Shown here: positions 1 to 5,939 of the stretch, piece by piece | Position numbering within the stretch: the first letter of the stretch is position 1 | Layout of the letters: every line of letters starts with the position of its first letter | Source of the DNA: Actinomycetota bacterium | Lineage (GTDB): Bacteria > Actinomycetota > Thermoleophilia > Solirubrobacterales > 70-9 | Length of the DNA stretch: 8,862 nt | NCBI GenBank assembly: GCA_005884985.1 | Contig: VAYK01000213.1 | Coordinates: 1-8,862 of the forward strand | Reading direction: 5' to 3' | Notes under the pieces: generated by a model | Database searches by the model: none | The model's input: only the letters and a program-made list of their open reading frames with translations | What the model was told of the DNA's origin: nothing | Program-made: the position numbers and the translations under genes

Positions 1-267
1 CCGCTCGCGCCGCCCCTCCTGGATGCGTACGTGCATCACGACCATGGGCGCGATGGACGGGAACATCATCGCGGCCATCATCACCACCCAGACGCCGATG
101 AAGAACCCGAGCGTCCCGGGGTCGGTGCCCGGCCCGGCGTCCATGCCGCTCATCTGGTCGTTGGTCAAAGCCCACCCAGTTGCGGCCAGGGCAATCAGCA
201 GGCCAATCAGGCCGAGCTGGATCAGCGCGGGCAGCGGCGGTGGCCGTCGGATCGTCGCCGATTCCAT
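1..267 (-). CDS. DUF2182 predicted metal-binding membrane protein, N-terminal 89 residues (partial)
   Basis: The reverse strand is open from ATG at 267 to the window edge, giving 89 residues of a protein that continues beyond position 1. After a short basic, proline-rich N-terminus there is a hydrophobic helix (about residues 14-34), a polar loop with NDQMSGMD (36-43), and a second hydrophobic segment (about 51-80) carrying the methionine-rich motif WVVMMAAMMFPSIAPM (60-75). A W-x-x-MM-x-AMM-x-P motif is typical of DUF2182 (COG5486 type), described as a predicted metal-binding integral membrane protein; its biochemical role is not established. The ATG is the only usual start codon between the upstream in-frame stop at 295-297 and the conserved region, though no good Shine-Dalgarno precedes it. 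It lies 27 nt after the DUF1326 stop codon on the same strand, so the two are probably co-transcribed. DUF1326 and DUF2182 genes are often neighbours. The family call is fairly firm; metal transport or insertion is only inference from the methionines. Confidence 0.8.
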   Translation of the reverse strand, partial: MESATIRRPPPLPALIQLGLIGLLIALAATGWALTNDQMSGMDAGPGTDPGTLGFFIGVWVVMMAAMMFPSIAPMVVMHVRIQEGRRER

Positions 268-294
268 GGTGCGGCTGATGGATCGGTGCTGGTT

Positions 295-915
295 CTAGCC
301 GCGTCCCGTTGCGGCGCCCTCGGTCATCTCGCTCGCGAACTCGTAGTCGGCGGTCTCGGCGTAGATGGCGTCGTACTCGATGTCGAAGACGTCGGAGTGG
401 CCCGACGACTTACCTACCCGGAATTCCGGCGCGAACCCGAAGGCCGCGTTCTTCACGGTCGTCTGCGTGCCGCTGCCCTCAGGCCCAGGTAGCGGCTCGA
501 AGGTGAACGAGGCGCCACGAATCGACGCCGAGGGCCTGTCGCCGTCCGAGAACGTCACCTCTCCACGCTCGGTGCCGAGGTACGTGCCGTAGAGGCTGGC
601 GAACATTTCGAACGGGCCGCCCTCCTGGCCGCGCATGATCCGGTCCACCGCGTCGAGTTGCTCATCCGAGACGTCGTCGTTGACCACGACGCCGACCGTC
701 CAGTTGCCTGCGCTCAAATTCGACGGAAAGATGTTGACGAGCCCGATCTTGGTGCCGCTGAGGTCGACGTCATCCAGGTTCCCCTCGGTGACATCGAAGA
801 CCAGGTTGCCGTGGCACTCGCCGTTCGGTCCGGTGGGCGGGCCGTCGGTGGGGCACGGACAGAGCAACTGACACGAGCAGGTCGCCAAATAGGTTCCTGA
901 GATACGCCATGCCAT
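295..915 (-). CDS. DUF1326 family cysteine-rich protein
   Basis: A 206-residue protein with no clear signal peptide or membrane helix. The N-terminus has the DUF1326 hallmark: a W-x-I-x-G-x-Y opening (residues 3-9) followed by the cysteine cluster C13-S-C15-Q-L-L-C19-P-C21, then C34-H35. The CxCxxxCxC arrangement looks like a soft-metal site, but the family has no proven function. The middle part (about 36-115) has the family pattern of an LSG motif (52-54) and a beta-rich region; H173 lies in GKSSGHSDVF near the C-terminus. The ATG at 915 is well supported by a strong Shine-Dalgarno (AAAGGAGG) five bases upstream. It sits 54 nt downstream of the NrtS-like gene and 27 nt upstream of the DUF2182 gene, all on the minus strand. 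Pairing with DUF2182 suggests the two proteins act together, perhaps in metal handling at the membrane; that is inference. Confidence 0.85.
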   Translation of the reverse strand: MAWRISGTYLATCSCQLLCPCPTDGPPTGPNGECHGNLVFDVTEGNLDDVDLSGTKIGLVNIFPSNLSAGNWTVGVVVNDDVSDEQLDAVDRIMRGQEGGPFEMFASLYGTYLGTERGEVTFSDGDRPSASIRGASFTFEPLPGPEGSGTQTTVKNAAFGFAPEFRVGKSSGHSDVFDIEYDAIYAETADYEFASEMTEGAATGRG

Positions 916-920
916 TTCGT

Positions 921-928
921 CCTCCTTT
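921..928 (-). promoter_or_regulatory. Strong Shine-Dalgarno of the DUF1326 gene
   Basis: Reading the minus strand, AAAGGAGG ends five bases before the ATG at 915. It is the best ribosome binding site in the window and fixes the start of the DUF1326 protein. A second ATG at 910 is in another frame. Confidence 0.8.
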
Positions 929-969
929 GCTGGGGTGTTGGGCCAGCCTATGGCCGAGCGGGGGCCACG

Positions 970-1215
970 TCAAGGGGTCCGCCGGCGCTCGGCCTCGGCG
1001 CGCTTGCCGGCCAGCAGGCCGAGGTTGGAAACGATGAACGGAACGCAGTAGTTGAGCCCGCCCTTGACCCAGGTGATCGTGGTCGCATCACCTTTGACGA
1101 TCACGTCGAGCTGGTTGATCAGCGTCAGGATGGTCCCGACGACCAGCGCGATCTTCACCGTCCTACGAAGGTGTTCGCGCCGGAAGCAGATGCGCAGCGC
1201 TTCGCGGGGCCCCAT
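970..1215 (-). CDS. nrtS: NrtS-like small nitrate/nitrite transporter
   Basis: An 81-residue membrane protein. A basic N-terminus (residues 8-21) leads into helix 1 (about 20-40), which ends in the conserved-looking LINQLD (32-37). A polar loop with TWVKGGLNY (48-56) leads into helix 2 (about 55-70, with CVPFIVSNLG), followed by a charged tail. This two-helix plan, the N-Q-x-D end of helix 1 and the K-x-x-LNY-x-VPF-x-VS pattern match the NrtS family, small proteins first characterised in cyanobacteria as a nitrate/nitrite transport system. Length fits the family. The ATG at 1215 has AAAGGA eight bases upstream. It is the first gene of the minus-strand cluster leading to DUF1326 and DUF2182, and is divergent (47 nt) from the M20 peptidase gene. 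No nitrate or nitrite reductase is visible, so the physiological substrate is not confirmed here. Confidence 0.7.
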   Translation of the reverse strand: MGPREALRICFRREHLRRTVKIALVVGTILTLINQLDVIVKGDATTITWVKGGLNYCVPFIVSNLGLLAGKRAEAERRRTP

Positions 1216-1223
1216 CGCGGCGA

Positions 1224-1229
1224 TCCTTT
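1224..1229 (-). promoter_or_regulatory. Shine-Dalgarno of the nrtS-like gene
   Basis: AAAGGA on the minus strand, eight bases before the ATG at 1215. It supports that start for the 81-residue protein. Confidence 0.55.
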
Positions 1230-1249
1230 CAGAGTGGCGTCGGACCGCA

Positions 1250-1255
1250 TAGCCT
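1250..1255 (+). promoter_or_regulatory. Possible -10 element placing the M20 transcript start at its GTG
   Basis: TAGCCT fits the TANNNT pattern of actinobacterial -10 boxes and ends seven bases before the GTG at 1263, so transcription would begin at or next to the start codon. No convincing Shine-Dalgarno precedes that GTG, which agrees with a leaderless mRNA, common in actinobacteria. No good -35 box is visible (TTTCAG at 1227-1232 is weak), and a six-base match in GC-rich DNA is thin evidence. Confidence 0.25.
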
Positions 1256-1262
1256 TGAGCCC

Positions 1263-2378
1263 GTGCCCGACGACCAGCGAATGCTCGATCGCTTCGTGCG
1301 ACTGTGCGAGATTCCGAGCCCGACCGGGGAGGAGCGCGCCGTCGCCGACGCGGTGCTCGCCGAGCTCCGCGACCTCGGCGTCGCCGCGGTCGAGGACTCG
1401 GCGGCCGGGCCGGCGCGGGCCGGCGCGGGCAACCTGATCGCCCGCGTGCCGGGAGAGCGAAACGGCTGGGTGATGTTCGCCTGCCACCTCGACACGGTTC
1501 CCCACCACGGCGCGATCGAGGCCGTCCTCGACGAGGGCGTGTTCCGAAGCGGGGGCGAGACCATCCTGGGCGCCGACAACAAGGCGGCGGTCACGGTGCT
1601 GATCGAGCTCGCTGCGCGCCACGCCCAAGGCCCCCCGCCGATCGGGCTGGAGATCCTGTTCACGGTCGCCGAGGAGGATGGGCTGCGGGGAGCGAAGGAG
1701 GTCGACCTCGCCTCGCTGCGCTCGCCGTTCGGCTTTGTACTTGACCACGCAAGCCCGATCGGGGAGGTGATCACGGCAGCCCCCACCTACAAGCGGCTGG
1801 CGGCGGAGTTCGAGGGCACCGAGGCGCACTCCGGCATTCGCCCCGAGGACGGTCGCAGCGCCATTGCGGCGGCCGCCGCCGCAATCGCGGCGATGCAGCT
1901 GGGCCGCCTCGATCAGGAGACGACCGCCAACGTGGGCGTGATCTCCGGTGGCACGGCGTCCAACGTGGTCCCCGGCCACTGTCGCGTCGATGGCGAGGCG
2001 CGAAGCCTCGACGACGAGCGGGCGAGCAAGGCGATCGGCGCGATGGTGGATGCCTGCACGTGGGCTGCGAGCGAGCACCAGTGCGACGTCGACGTCGAGG
2101 TGCGGGAGATGTTCCGCGGCTACCGGCTGGCGTTGGGTGCCGAATCGGTGAGGGTCGCCCGGGCGGCGCTCGAGCGCTGCGGGGTTGAGCCGCGCGAGGT
2201 CGCGACGGGCGGCGGCAGCGACGCGAACGCTCTCACCGTGGCAGGACTTGAGTGCGTGCTGCTCGCCAACGGGACCGAGGCCAACCACACCCCCGAAGAG
2301 AGCGTCGCCGGAGAGCGGATCGTGCAGATGCTCGCGGTCTGCGAGGCGATCGTGGACGAAGCGGCGGCGCGATGCTGA
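1263..2378 (+). CDS. M20-family metallopeptidase, PepT-like
   Basis: A 371-residue cytoplasmic zinc metallopeptidase of the M20 family, nearest to the tripeptidase T-like (PepT) branch; it probably trims short peptides, though the substrate cannot be read from the sequence. The metal and catalytic residues are in place: H75 and D77 in ACHLDTVP, D105 in LGADNKAA, the E137-E138 pair in VAEEDG, D161 in FVLDHA, and H342 in EANHTPEE. The dimerisation/lid domain is inserted at roughly 175-290 and carries the family's AHSG (H189) and a GGTASNVVP motif (229-237). GGGSDAN (316-322) is the usual C-terminal substrate-side motif. The start is a GTG at 1263; an in-frame ATG at 1281 (residue 7) is an alternative. 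It is the first gene of an operon: its TGA overlaps the next start by seven bases, so translation of DUF3866 is probably coupled to it. Confidence 0.9.
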   Translation: MPDDQRMLDRFVRLCEIPSPTGEERAVADAVLAELRDLGVAAVEDSAAGPARAGAGNLIARVPGERNGWVMFACHLDTVPHHGAIEAVLDEGVFRSGGETILGADNKAAVTVLIELAARHAQGPPPIGLEILFTVAEEDGLRGAKEVDLASLRSPFGFVLDHASPIGEVITAAPTYKRLAAEFEGTEAHSGIRPEDGRSAIAAAAAAIAAMQLGRLDQETTANVGVISGGTASNVVPGHCRVDGEARSLDDERASKAIGAMVDACTWAASEHQCDVDVEVREMFRGYRLALGAESVRVARAALERCGVEPREVATGGGSDANALTVAGLECVLLANGTEANHTPEESVAGERIVQMLAVCEAIVDEAAARC

Positions 2379-3448
2379 AGCTTCGCCGCGGGGTGGTCGT
2401 CGCGGCCGACCCGCTCACGGTCGAGGTGGAGGGCGAGGAGCGCCCGGCATGGGCCGACCGCTCGCTGGTCGGAGACATCACCGAAGGCGACGAGCTGATC
2501 GTCAACACCGAGGCCCTAGACCTGGGGCTGGGCTCCGGCGGGTTCGACGTCGTGCACGTCAATCTGACCCGAGGCCTCGGCCACGGGGGCACAACGAGAA
2601 ACGAGCACGTGATCAAGCTCAACTACACGTCGCTGCAACACGCGGTCGAGCCGGTCGAGGTGCCGCTGGCGGGGGAGGGCGGCGCGGGTGCATCCTCGCC
2701 GCCCGTGCTCGTCCTGCCGCTCCACGGCCACCTGGCGCCTGCCTGCTGGGCGGCCGCGCAGGTAAGCCCCCGGCTCCGCGTCGGCTACGTCCAGACCGTG
2801 GGCGGGGCCCTTCCGGGCTCGCTGTCGCGCGACGTCGCCGACCTTCGCGCGCGGGGGCTGCTGGCCGGGCACGTCACAGCGGGCCCGGCCTACGGCGGCG
2901 AGCACGAGGCGATCAGCCTGGTCGGGGCGCTCGACGCCGCCGTTCGGCGGTTGAGCTGGGAGGCGATCGTCTGTGGGCCGGGACCGGGGATCCTCGGCTC
3001 GACTACCTCTTACGGGCACGGCGGTCTGGCCGCGCTCGACAGCGCCCACGCGGCGCTCGCCCTCCGCCTACCGACCCTGCTCTCACCACGCCTGTCCAGC
3101 TCCGACCCGCGCTCCCGTCACCGCGGGCTCAGCCACCACACCGCGTCGGTGCTCGGGCTGCTGCTGGGCTCGGTGCGAATCCCGGTGCCGGAAATCGATC
3201 TCGAGGGATGGCCGACGGGCACCGAGGGGGTCGAGGAGGTCGATCTGCCGAGCGTCCTCGACGCCCTCCACGAGGCGTGCGACGATCGGCACGACGTGAC
3301 CGTCGAGCGGGTGGACCTCGAGGCCTATGCGGCGAGCGGGCTTCCGGCCCTGGCGATGGGGCGGACGATCGCCCAGGACCCTCTGTTCTTCGCCGCTGCG
3401 CTCGCCGGAGGCGCCGGGCTGGCGGGCGCCGTTCGGGTGAAGGGCTGA
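2372..3448 (+). CDS. DUF3866 family protein
   Basis: A 358-residue protein of unknown function. The N-terminal part (about 1-65) looks like a small beta-rich module (KLRRGVVVAADPLTVEVEG, then a GD-x-(I/L)-x-x-GD-like stretch), as in DUF3866 proteins. The rest (about 110-355) is an alpha/beta domain with no membrane helix or signal peptide. Conserved-looking motifs are LPLHGHLAP (115-123), GPGPGILGSTTSYGHGG (202-218), and RHRGLSHHT (249-257); the many His and Gly residues in loops suggest an active or ligand site, which is inference. I chose the ATG at 2372, inside the end of the peptidase gene, because similarity begins there; an upstream extension to 2252 would add 40 Arg-rich residues that are out-of-frame peptidase sequence. 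It sits between an M20 peptidase and an ADP-ribose-type NUDIX hydrolase, a grouping seen in other actinobacteria, so it may belong to a turnover or salvage pathway. Confidence 0.85.
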   Translation: MLKLRRGVVVAADPLTVEVEGEERPAWADRSLVGDITEGDELIVNTEALDLGLGSGGFDVVHVNLTRGLGHGGTTRNEHVIKLNYTSLQHAVEPVEVPLAGEGGAGASSPPVLVLPLHGHLAPACWAAAQVSPRLRVGYVQTVGGALPGSLSRDVADLRARGLLAGHVTAGPAYGGEHEAISLVGALDAAVRRLSWEAIVCGPGPGILGSTTSYGHGGLAALDSAHAALALRLPTLLSPRLSSSDPRSRHRGLSHHTASVLGLLLGSVRIPVPEIDLEGWPTGTEGVEEVDLPSVLDALHEACDDRHDVTVERVDLEAYAASGLPALAMGRTIAQDPLFFAAALAGGAGLAGAVRVKG

Positions 3449-3450
3449 GC

Positions 3451-3981
3451 ATGGAGCGGATCGGCTCCAAGAGCATCTACAAGGGCAAGGTCGCCCACGT
3501 TCGCATCGACGAGTTCCGCTACCCCGATGGCTCGACCTCGACCCGGGAGGTCGTCGGCCATCCGGGAGCGGTGGCCGTGGTGGCCCACGATGACCGCTTC
3601 CTGTATCTGGTTCGCCAACCGCGCGAAGCGGTGGGGGAGGACGCCCTGCTGGAGCTGCCGGCGGGCAAGCTCGACGTGGCGGGCGAGAGCCCCATCGACT
3701 GCGCCAAGCGAGAGCTTGCCGAGGAGGTCGGCAAGGCGGCGTCCCAGTGGCGGGAGCTGAAGCGCTTCTACACCACCCCCGGATTCGCCGAGGAGGAGGT
3801 GATCGTGTATCTGGCGACCGAGCTCGAGGACGCCGACGCGGAGTCCGAGGAGGAGGAGCGGCTCGAGGGCGTTGCCTGGCCGCTGGATGATCTCGACCGC
3901 GCGATCGAGGAGTGCAGGGACGCGAAGTCGTTGATCGGCCTGCTGATCTTCCGCGCGCTGCGCCGCTCGGGTGGGGCCTGA
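3451..3981 (+). CDS. NUDIX hydrolase, ADP-ribose pyrophosphatase type
   Basis: A 176-residue soluble NUDIX hydrolase, likely splitting ADP-ribose (or a similar nucleoside diphosphate sugar) to AMP and ribose 5-phosphate. The Nudix box lies at residues 72-94: G72, E79, R87-E88, E91-E92 and G94. The G-to-E spacing is one residue longer than the textbook GX5E, as I recall for actinobacterial ADP-ribose pyrophosphatases such as the mycobacterial one. A TTPGFAEEE stretch (108-116) places P110 sixteen residues after the box, the signature proline of ADP-ribose-specific members. The acidic segment 125-137 precedes the last helices. ATG at 3451 follows the DUF3866 stop by two bases, with a purine-rich GAAGGG upstream. 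The open frame continues far upstream to 2185, but that part is only an alternative frame of the neighbouring gene. Third gene of the M20-DUF3866-NUDIX operon. Confidence 0.9.
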   Translation: MERIGSKSIYKGKVAHVRIDEFRYPDGSTSTREVVGHPGAVAVVAHDDRFLYLVRQPREAVGEDALLELPAGKLDVAGESPIDCAKRELAEEVGKAASQWRELKRFYTTPGFAEEEVIVYLATELEDADAESEEEERLEGVAWPLDDLDRAIEECRDAKSLIGLLIFRALRRSGGA

Positions 3982-4081
3982 GAACCCGGCGACTCGCACG
4001 CTCGGAGTTCGAGGTACTCGGCGCCTCGCACGCACGGTTGCAGCGGCAGGGGATGGTTCGTGACAGGCAGAACATGCGGGC
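3982..4081. other. Intergenic region before xerD with a 9-bp direct repeat
   Basis: This 100-nt gap separates the NUDIX stop from the xerD ATG and is the longest in the 1263-5939 run. It contains CTCGCACGC twice (3993-4001 and 4025-4033, 32 bases apart). I see no clear promoter, terminator with a T-run, or small ORF, and xerD has no strong Shine-Dalgarno. A promoter for xerD could lie here but cannot be pointed to. Confidence 0.4.
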
Positions 4082-5041
4082 ATGGCCGTTGCGATAGAGC
4101 AGACCCGGGAGCGCGGGAGCGCGGTAGGCGCGCGCTTCCAGGCCCTGGTCCTCGACTTCCTCGCGCACCTGGAGTTCGAGCGCGGGCTGGCTTCCAACAC
4201 GCTGATCGCCTATCGAACCGATCTGCTCCAGTACGGGACCTTCCTCGCCAAGCGCCAGCGCGGCGCCATGGAAGCGGAGCCGGCCGATGTCGCCGACTTT
4301 CTCGCCGACCTCGCGACCGGCAACGGCCATTCCACATGCTCGCCGGCGACGATCAACCGCAAGGCCGCCTGCCTGCGGTCCTTCTACCGGCACCTGCGGC
4401 GCGAGGAGCTGATCGACGACGACCCGACGGCAGCGCTCGCGCCGCCGAGCAAGAGCCGGAAGCTTCCCCGTGTTCTCAGCTACGCCGAGGTGAAGCGCCT
4501 GCTCGAGAGCGTCAACGGCGGCGACGCGATCGCGCTGCGCGATCGCGCCCTGCTCGAGGTCATGTACGGGTGCGGCCTGCGGGCCTCGGAGGCCGTCGGG
4601 CTCGACGTTAACGACATCGACCTGCGGCGCGGCTTCGTGCGCCCGCACGGCAAGGGCAACAAGGAGCGCACCGTTCCGCTCGGCCGCGAGGCGGCCGCGG
4701 CGACCAGGCGGTACCTGCGGGCCGGTCGCCCGGAGCTGATCGGCTCTCGCCCGCGGTCGAAGCTGTTCGTCAACTTTCGAGGCGGCCCGCTGACCCGGCA
4801 GGGTCTGTACAAGATCATCCGGCGGCACGCGAAGGAGGTCGGCCTGGAGGGCAGGATGAGCCCGCACACACTGCGGCACTCCTTCGCCACCCACCTGCTG
4901 TCCGGCGGCTGCGACCTGCGCTCGGTGCAGGAGATGCTGGGCCACTCGGACGTCGCCACCACCCAGCTGTACACCCACCTGTCCGGCGAGCGGATCAAGG
5001 AGGTCTACTTCAACGCCCACCCGCGCGCCGTGGCGAAATAG
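4082..5041 (+). CDS. xerD: Site-specific tyrosine recombinase XerD
   Basis: A 319-residue tyrosine recombinase that, with a XerC partner, would resolve chromosome dimers at the terminus dif site at cell division. The N-terminal SAM-like core-binding domain runs from about 18 to 117 (FLAHLEFERGLASNT, then INRKAACLRSFYRHL), and the catalytic domain from about 128 to 311. All six catalytic residues are visible: R167 (GLRASE), K191 (HGKGNKER), H262 and R265 (PHTLRHSFATHLL), H288 (LGHSD) and the nucleophile Y297 (QLYTHL). Length and spacing agree with housekeeping XerD rather than a phage integrase, and there are no attachment sites or phage genes nearby. The ATG at 4082 gives a 17-residue lead before the conserved domain; the lead is not conserved-looking, so a later start cannot be excluded. 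Lies downstream of the NUDIX gene and 25 nt upstream of mutM. XerD versus XerC was judged from overall resemblance only. Confidence 0.92.
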   Translation: MAVAIEQTRERGSAVGARFQALVLDFLAHLEFERGLASNTLIAYRTDLLQYGTFLAKRQRGAMEAEPADVADFLADLATGNGHSTCSPATINRKAACLRSFYRHLRREELIDDDPTAALAPPSKSRKLPRVLSYAEVKRLLESVNGGDAIALRDRALLEVMYGCGLRASEAVGLDVNDIDLRRGFVRPHGKGNKERTVPLGREAAAATRRYLRAGRPELIGSRPRSKLFVNFRGGPLTRQGLYKIIRRHAKEVGLEGRMSPHTLRHSFATHLLSGGCDLRSVQEMLGHSDVATTQLYTHLSGERIKEVYFNAHPRAVAK

Positions 5042-5066
5042 CGAGGGCATCTAGTAGAACCAGGGC

Positions 5067-5939
5067 ATGCCCGAGCTGCCCGAGGTCGAGACGATCCGCC
5101 GCCAGCTCGAGCCGGCGCTTCGCGGGCGACGGATCGAGTCGGCCGAGGTGTTCGACGAGCGCTGGACGCAGCCGGCGCCCCCGGCCGAGGTCGAGCGGGC
5201 GCTGGCCGGGCGCAGGATCGAGCAGGTCGAGCGGCGCGGCAAGTACCTGGTCCTGCGACTCGAGGACGGCAGGGCGCTGGCGATGCACATGCGGATGACG
5301 GGCAACCTGCTGCTCGCGCAGGGGCAGGAGACGTCGGAGCTTCGCCACCTCCGGGCGGTGATCAGGCTCGAGGGAGGCGGTCGCCTGCTGTTCACGGACG
5401 CCCGCCGGTTCGGCCACGGCGTGATCCTGGACGCCGACGGCCTCGACGACTACTTCGCTGCCCGGCTCGGCGTCGAGCCGCTGTCTGAAGCGCTCACCGC
5501 AGAGGAGCTCTGCCGGCTGGCTGCCGGGCGGCGGGCGCCGCTGAAGTCGTTCCTGCTGAACCAGAGCGGGATCGCGGGGATCGGAAACATCTACGCCGAC
5601 GAGGCGCTGCATCGGGCGGCGCTTCACCCGCTGTCGCCGGCGGGGTCGATGAAGCCCGAGGATTGCGAGCGGTTGCGGGAAGGGATCGTCGCCACGCTGG
5701 AGGCCGGGCTGCGCAGTGGCGGCGCCTCGGTGGACGACTACCGCGACGCGCGCGGTGAGCGGGGCGCGATGCAGGACGAGTTCCTGGTCCATACGCGCGA
5801 GGGCGAGCCGTGCCCGCGCTGCGGCGCGGAGATCCGGCGGATCGTCGTCGCCGGCCGCTCGACCTACTTCTGCTCCTCCTGCCAGCGTCGCTTGCGCCGC
5901 CGCCCCCGGCGACGTGCGCGTCGCAGGTCCGCCGCATGA
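5067..5939 (+). CDS. mutM: Formamidopyrimidine-DNA glycosylase (Fpg/MutM)
   Basis: A 290-residue base-excision repair enzyme that removes 8-oxoguanine and formamidopyrimidines and nicks the DNA (AP lyase). After Met removal the nucleophile is P2, followed by E3 (MPELPEVET). Other key residues are K59 (RRGKYL), the void-filling set M77 (HMRMTG), R113 and F115 (TDARRFG), N174 in the helix-two-turn-helix (GIGNIYADEAL), R264 (GRSTYFC) and a complete zinc finger C249-x2-C252 / C269-x2-C272. The N-terminus must be exact because P2 is catalytic, so the ATG at 5067 is secure. Most Fpg proteins end a few residues after the last zinc cysteines; here a tail of about 17 residues, mostly Arg (274-288), follows and may add DNA affinity. 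The stop codon overlaps the next start (ATGA), indicating coupling with the P1 peptidase gene. Confidence 0.95.
   Translation: MPELPEVETIRRQLEPALRGRRIESAEVFDERWTQPAPPAEVERALAGRRIEQVERRGKYLVLRLEDGRALAMHMRMTGNLLLAQGQETSELRHLRAVIRLEGGGRLLFTDARRFGHGVILDADGLDDYFAARLGVEPLSEALTAEELCRLAAGRRAPLKSFLLNQSGIAGIGNIYADEALHRAALHPLSPAGSMKPEDCERLREGIVATLEAGLRSGGASVDDYRDARGERGAMQDEFLVHTREGEPCPRCGAEIRRIVVAGRSTYFCSSCQRRLRRRPRRRARRRSAA

Noticed and set aside
1155..2288. 377-codon minus-strand frame opposite the M20 peptidase
   Set aside because: Shadow of a gene with all catalytic residues intact; no domain recognised in the shadow.
2185..3450. Upstream 422-codon extension of the NUDIX frame, suggesting a large fusion protein
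   Set aside because: The extension is DUF3866 and M20 sequence in another frame, Arg-rich and domain-free. The NUDIX family start coincides with the ATG at 3451.
4082..5041. XerD as an integrase of a mobile element or integron
   Set aside because: Length and motifs fit housekeeping XerD, neighbours are conserved chromosomal genes, and there is no attachment site, tRNA or cargo.
3083..5050. 655-codon open frame on the minus strand across DUF3866, NUDIX and xerD
   Set aside because: It is antisense to three well-supported genes, has low-complexity Arg/Pro/Ala composition and no recognisable domain. Long antisense frames are normal at this GC content.
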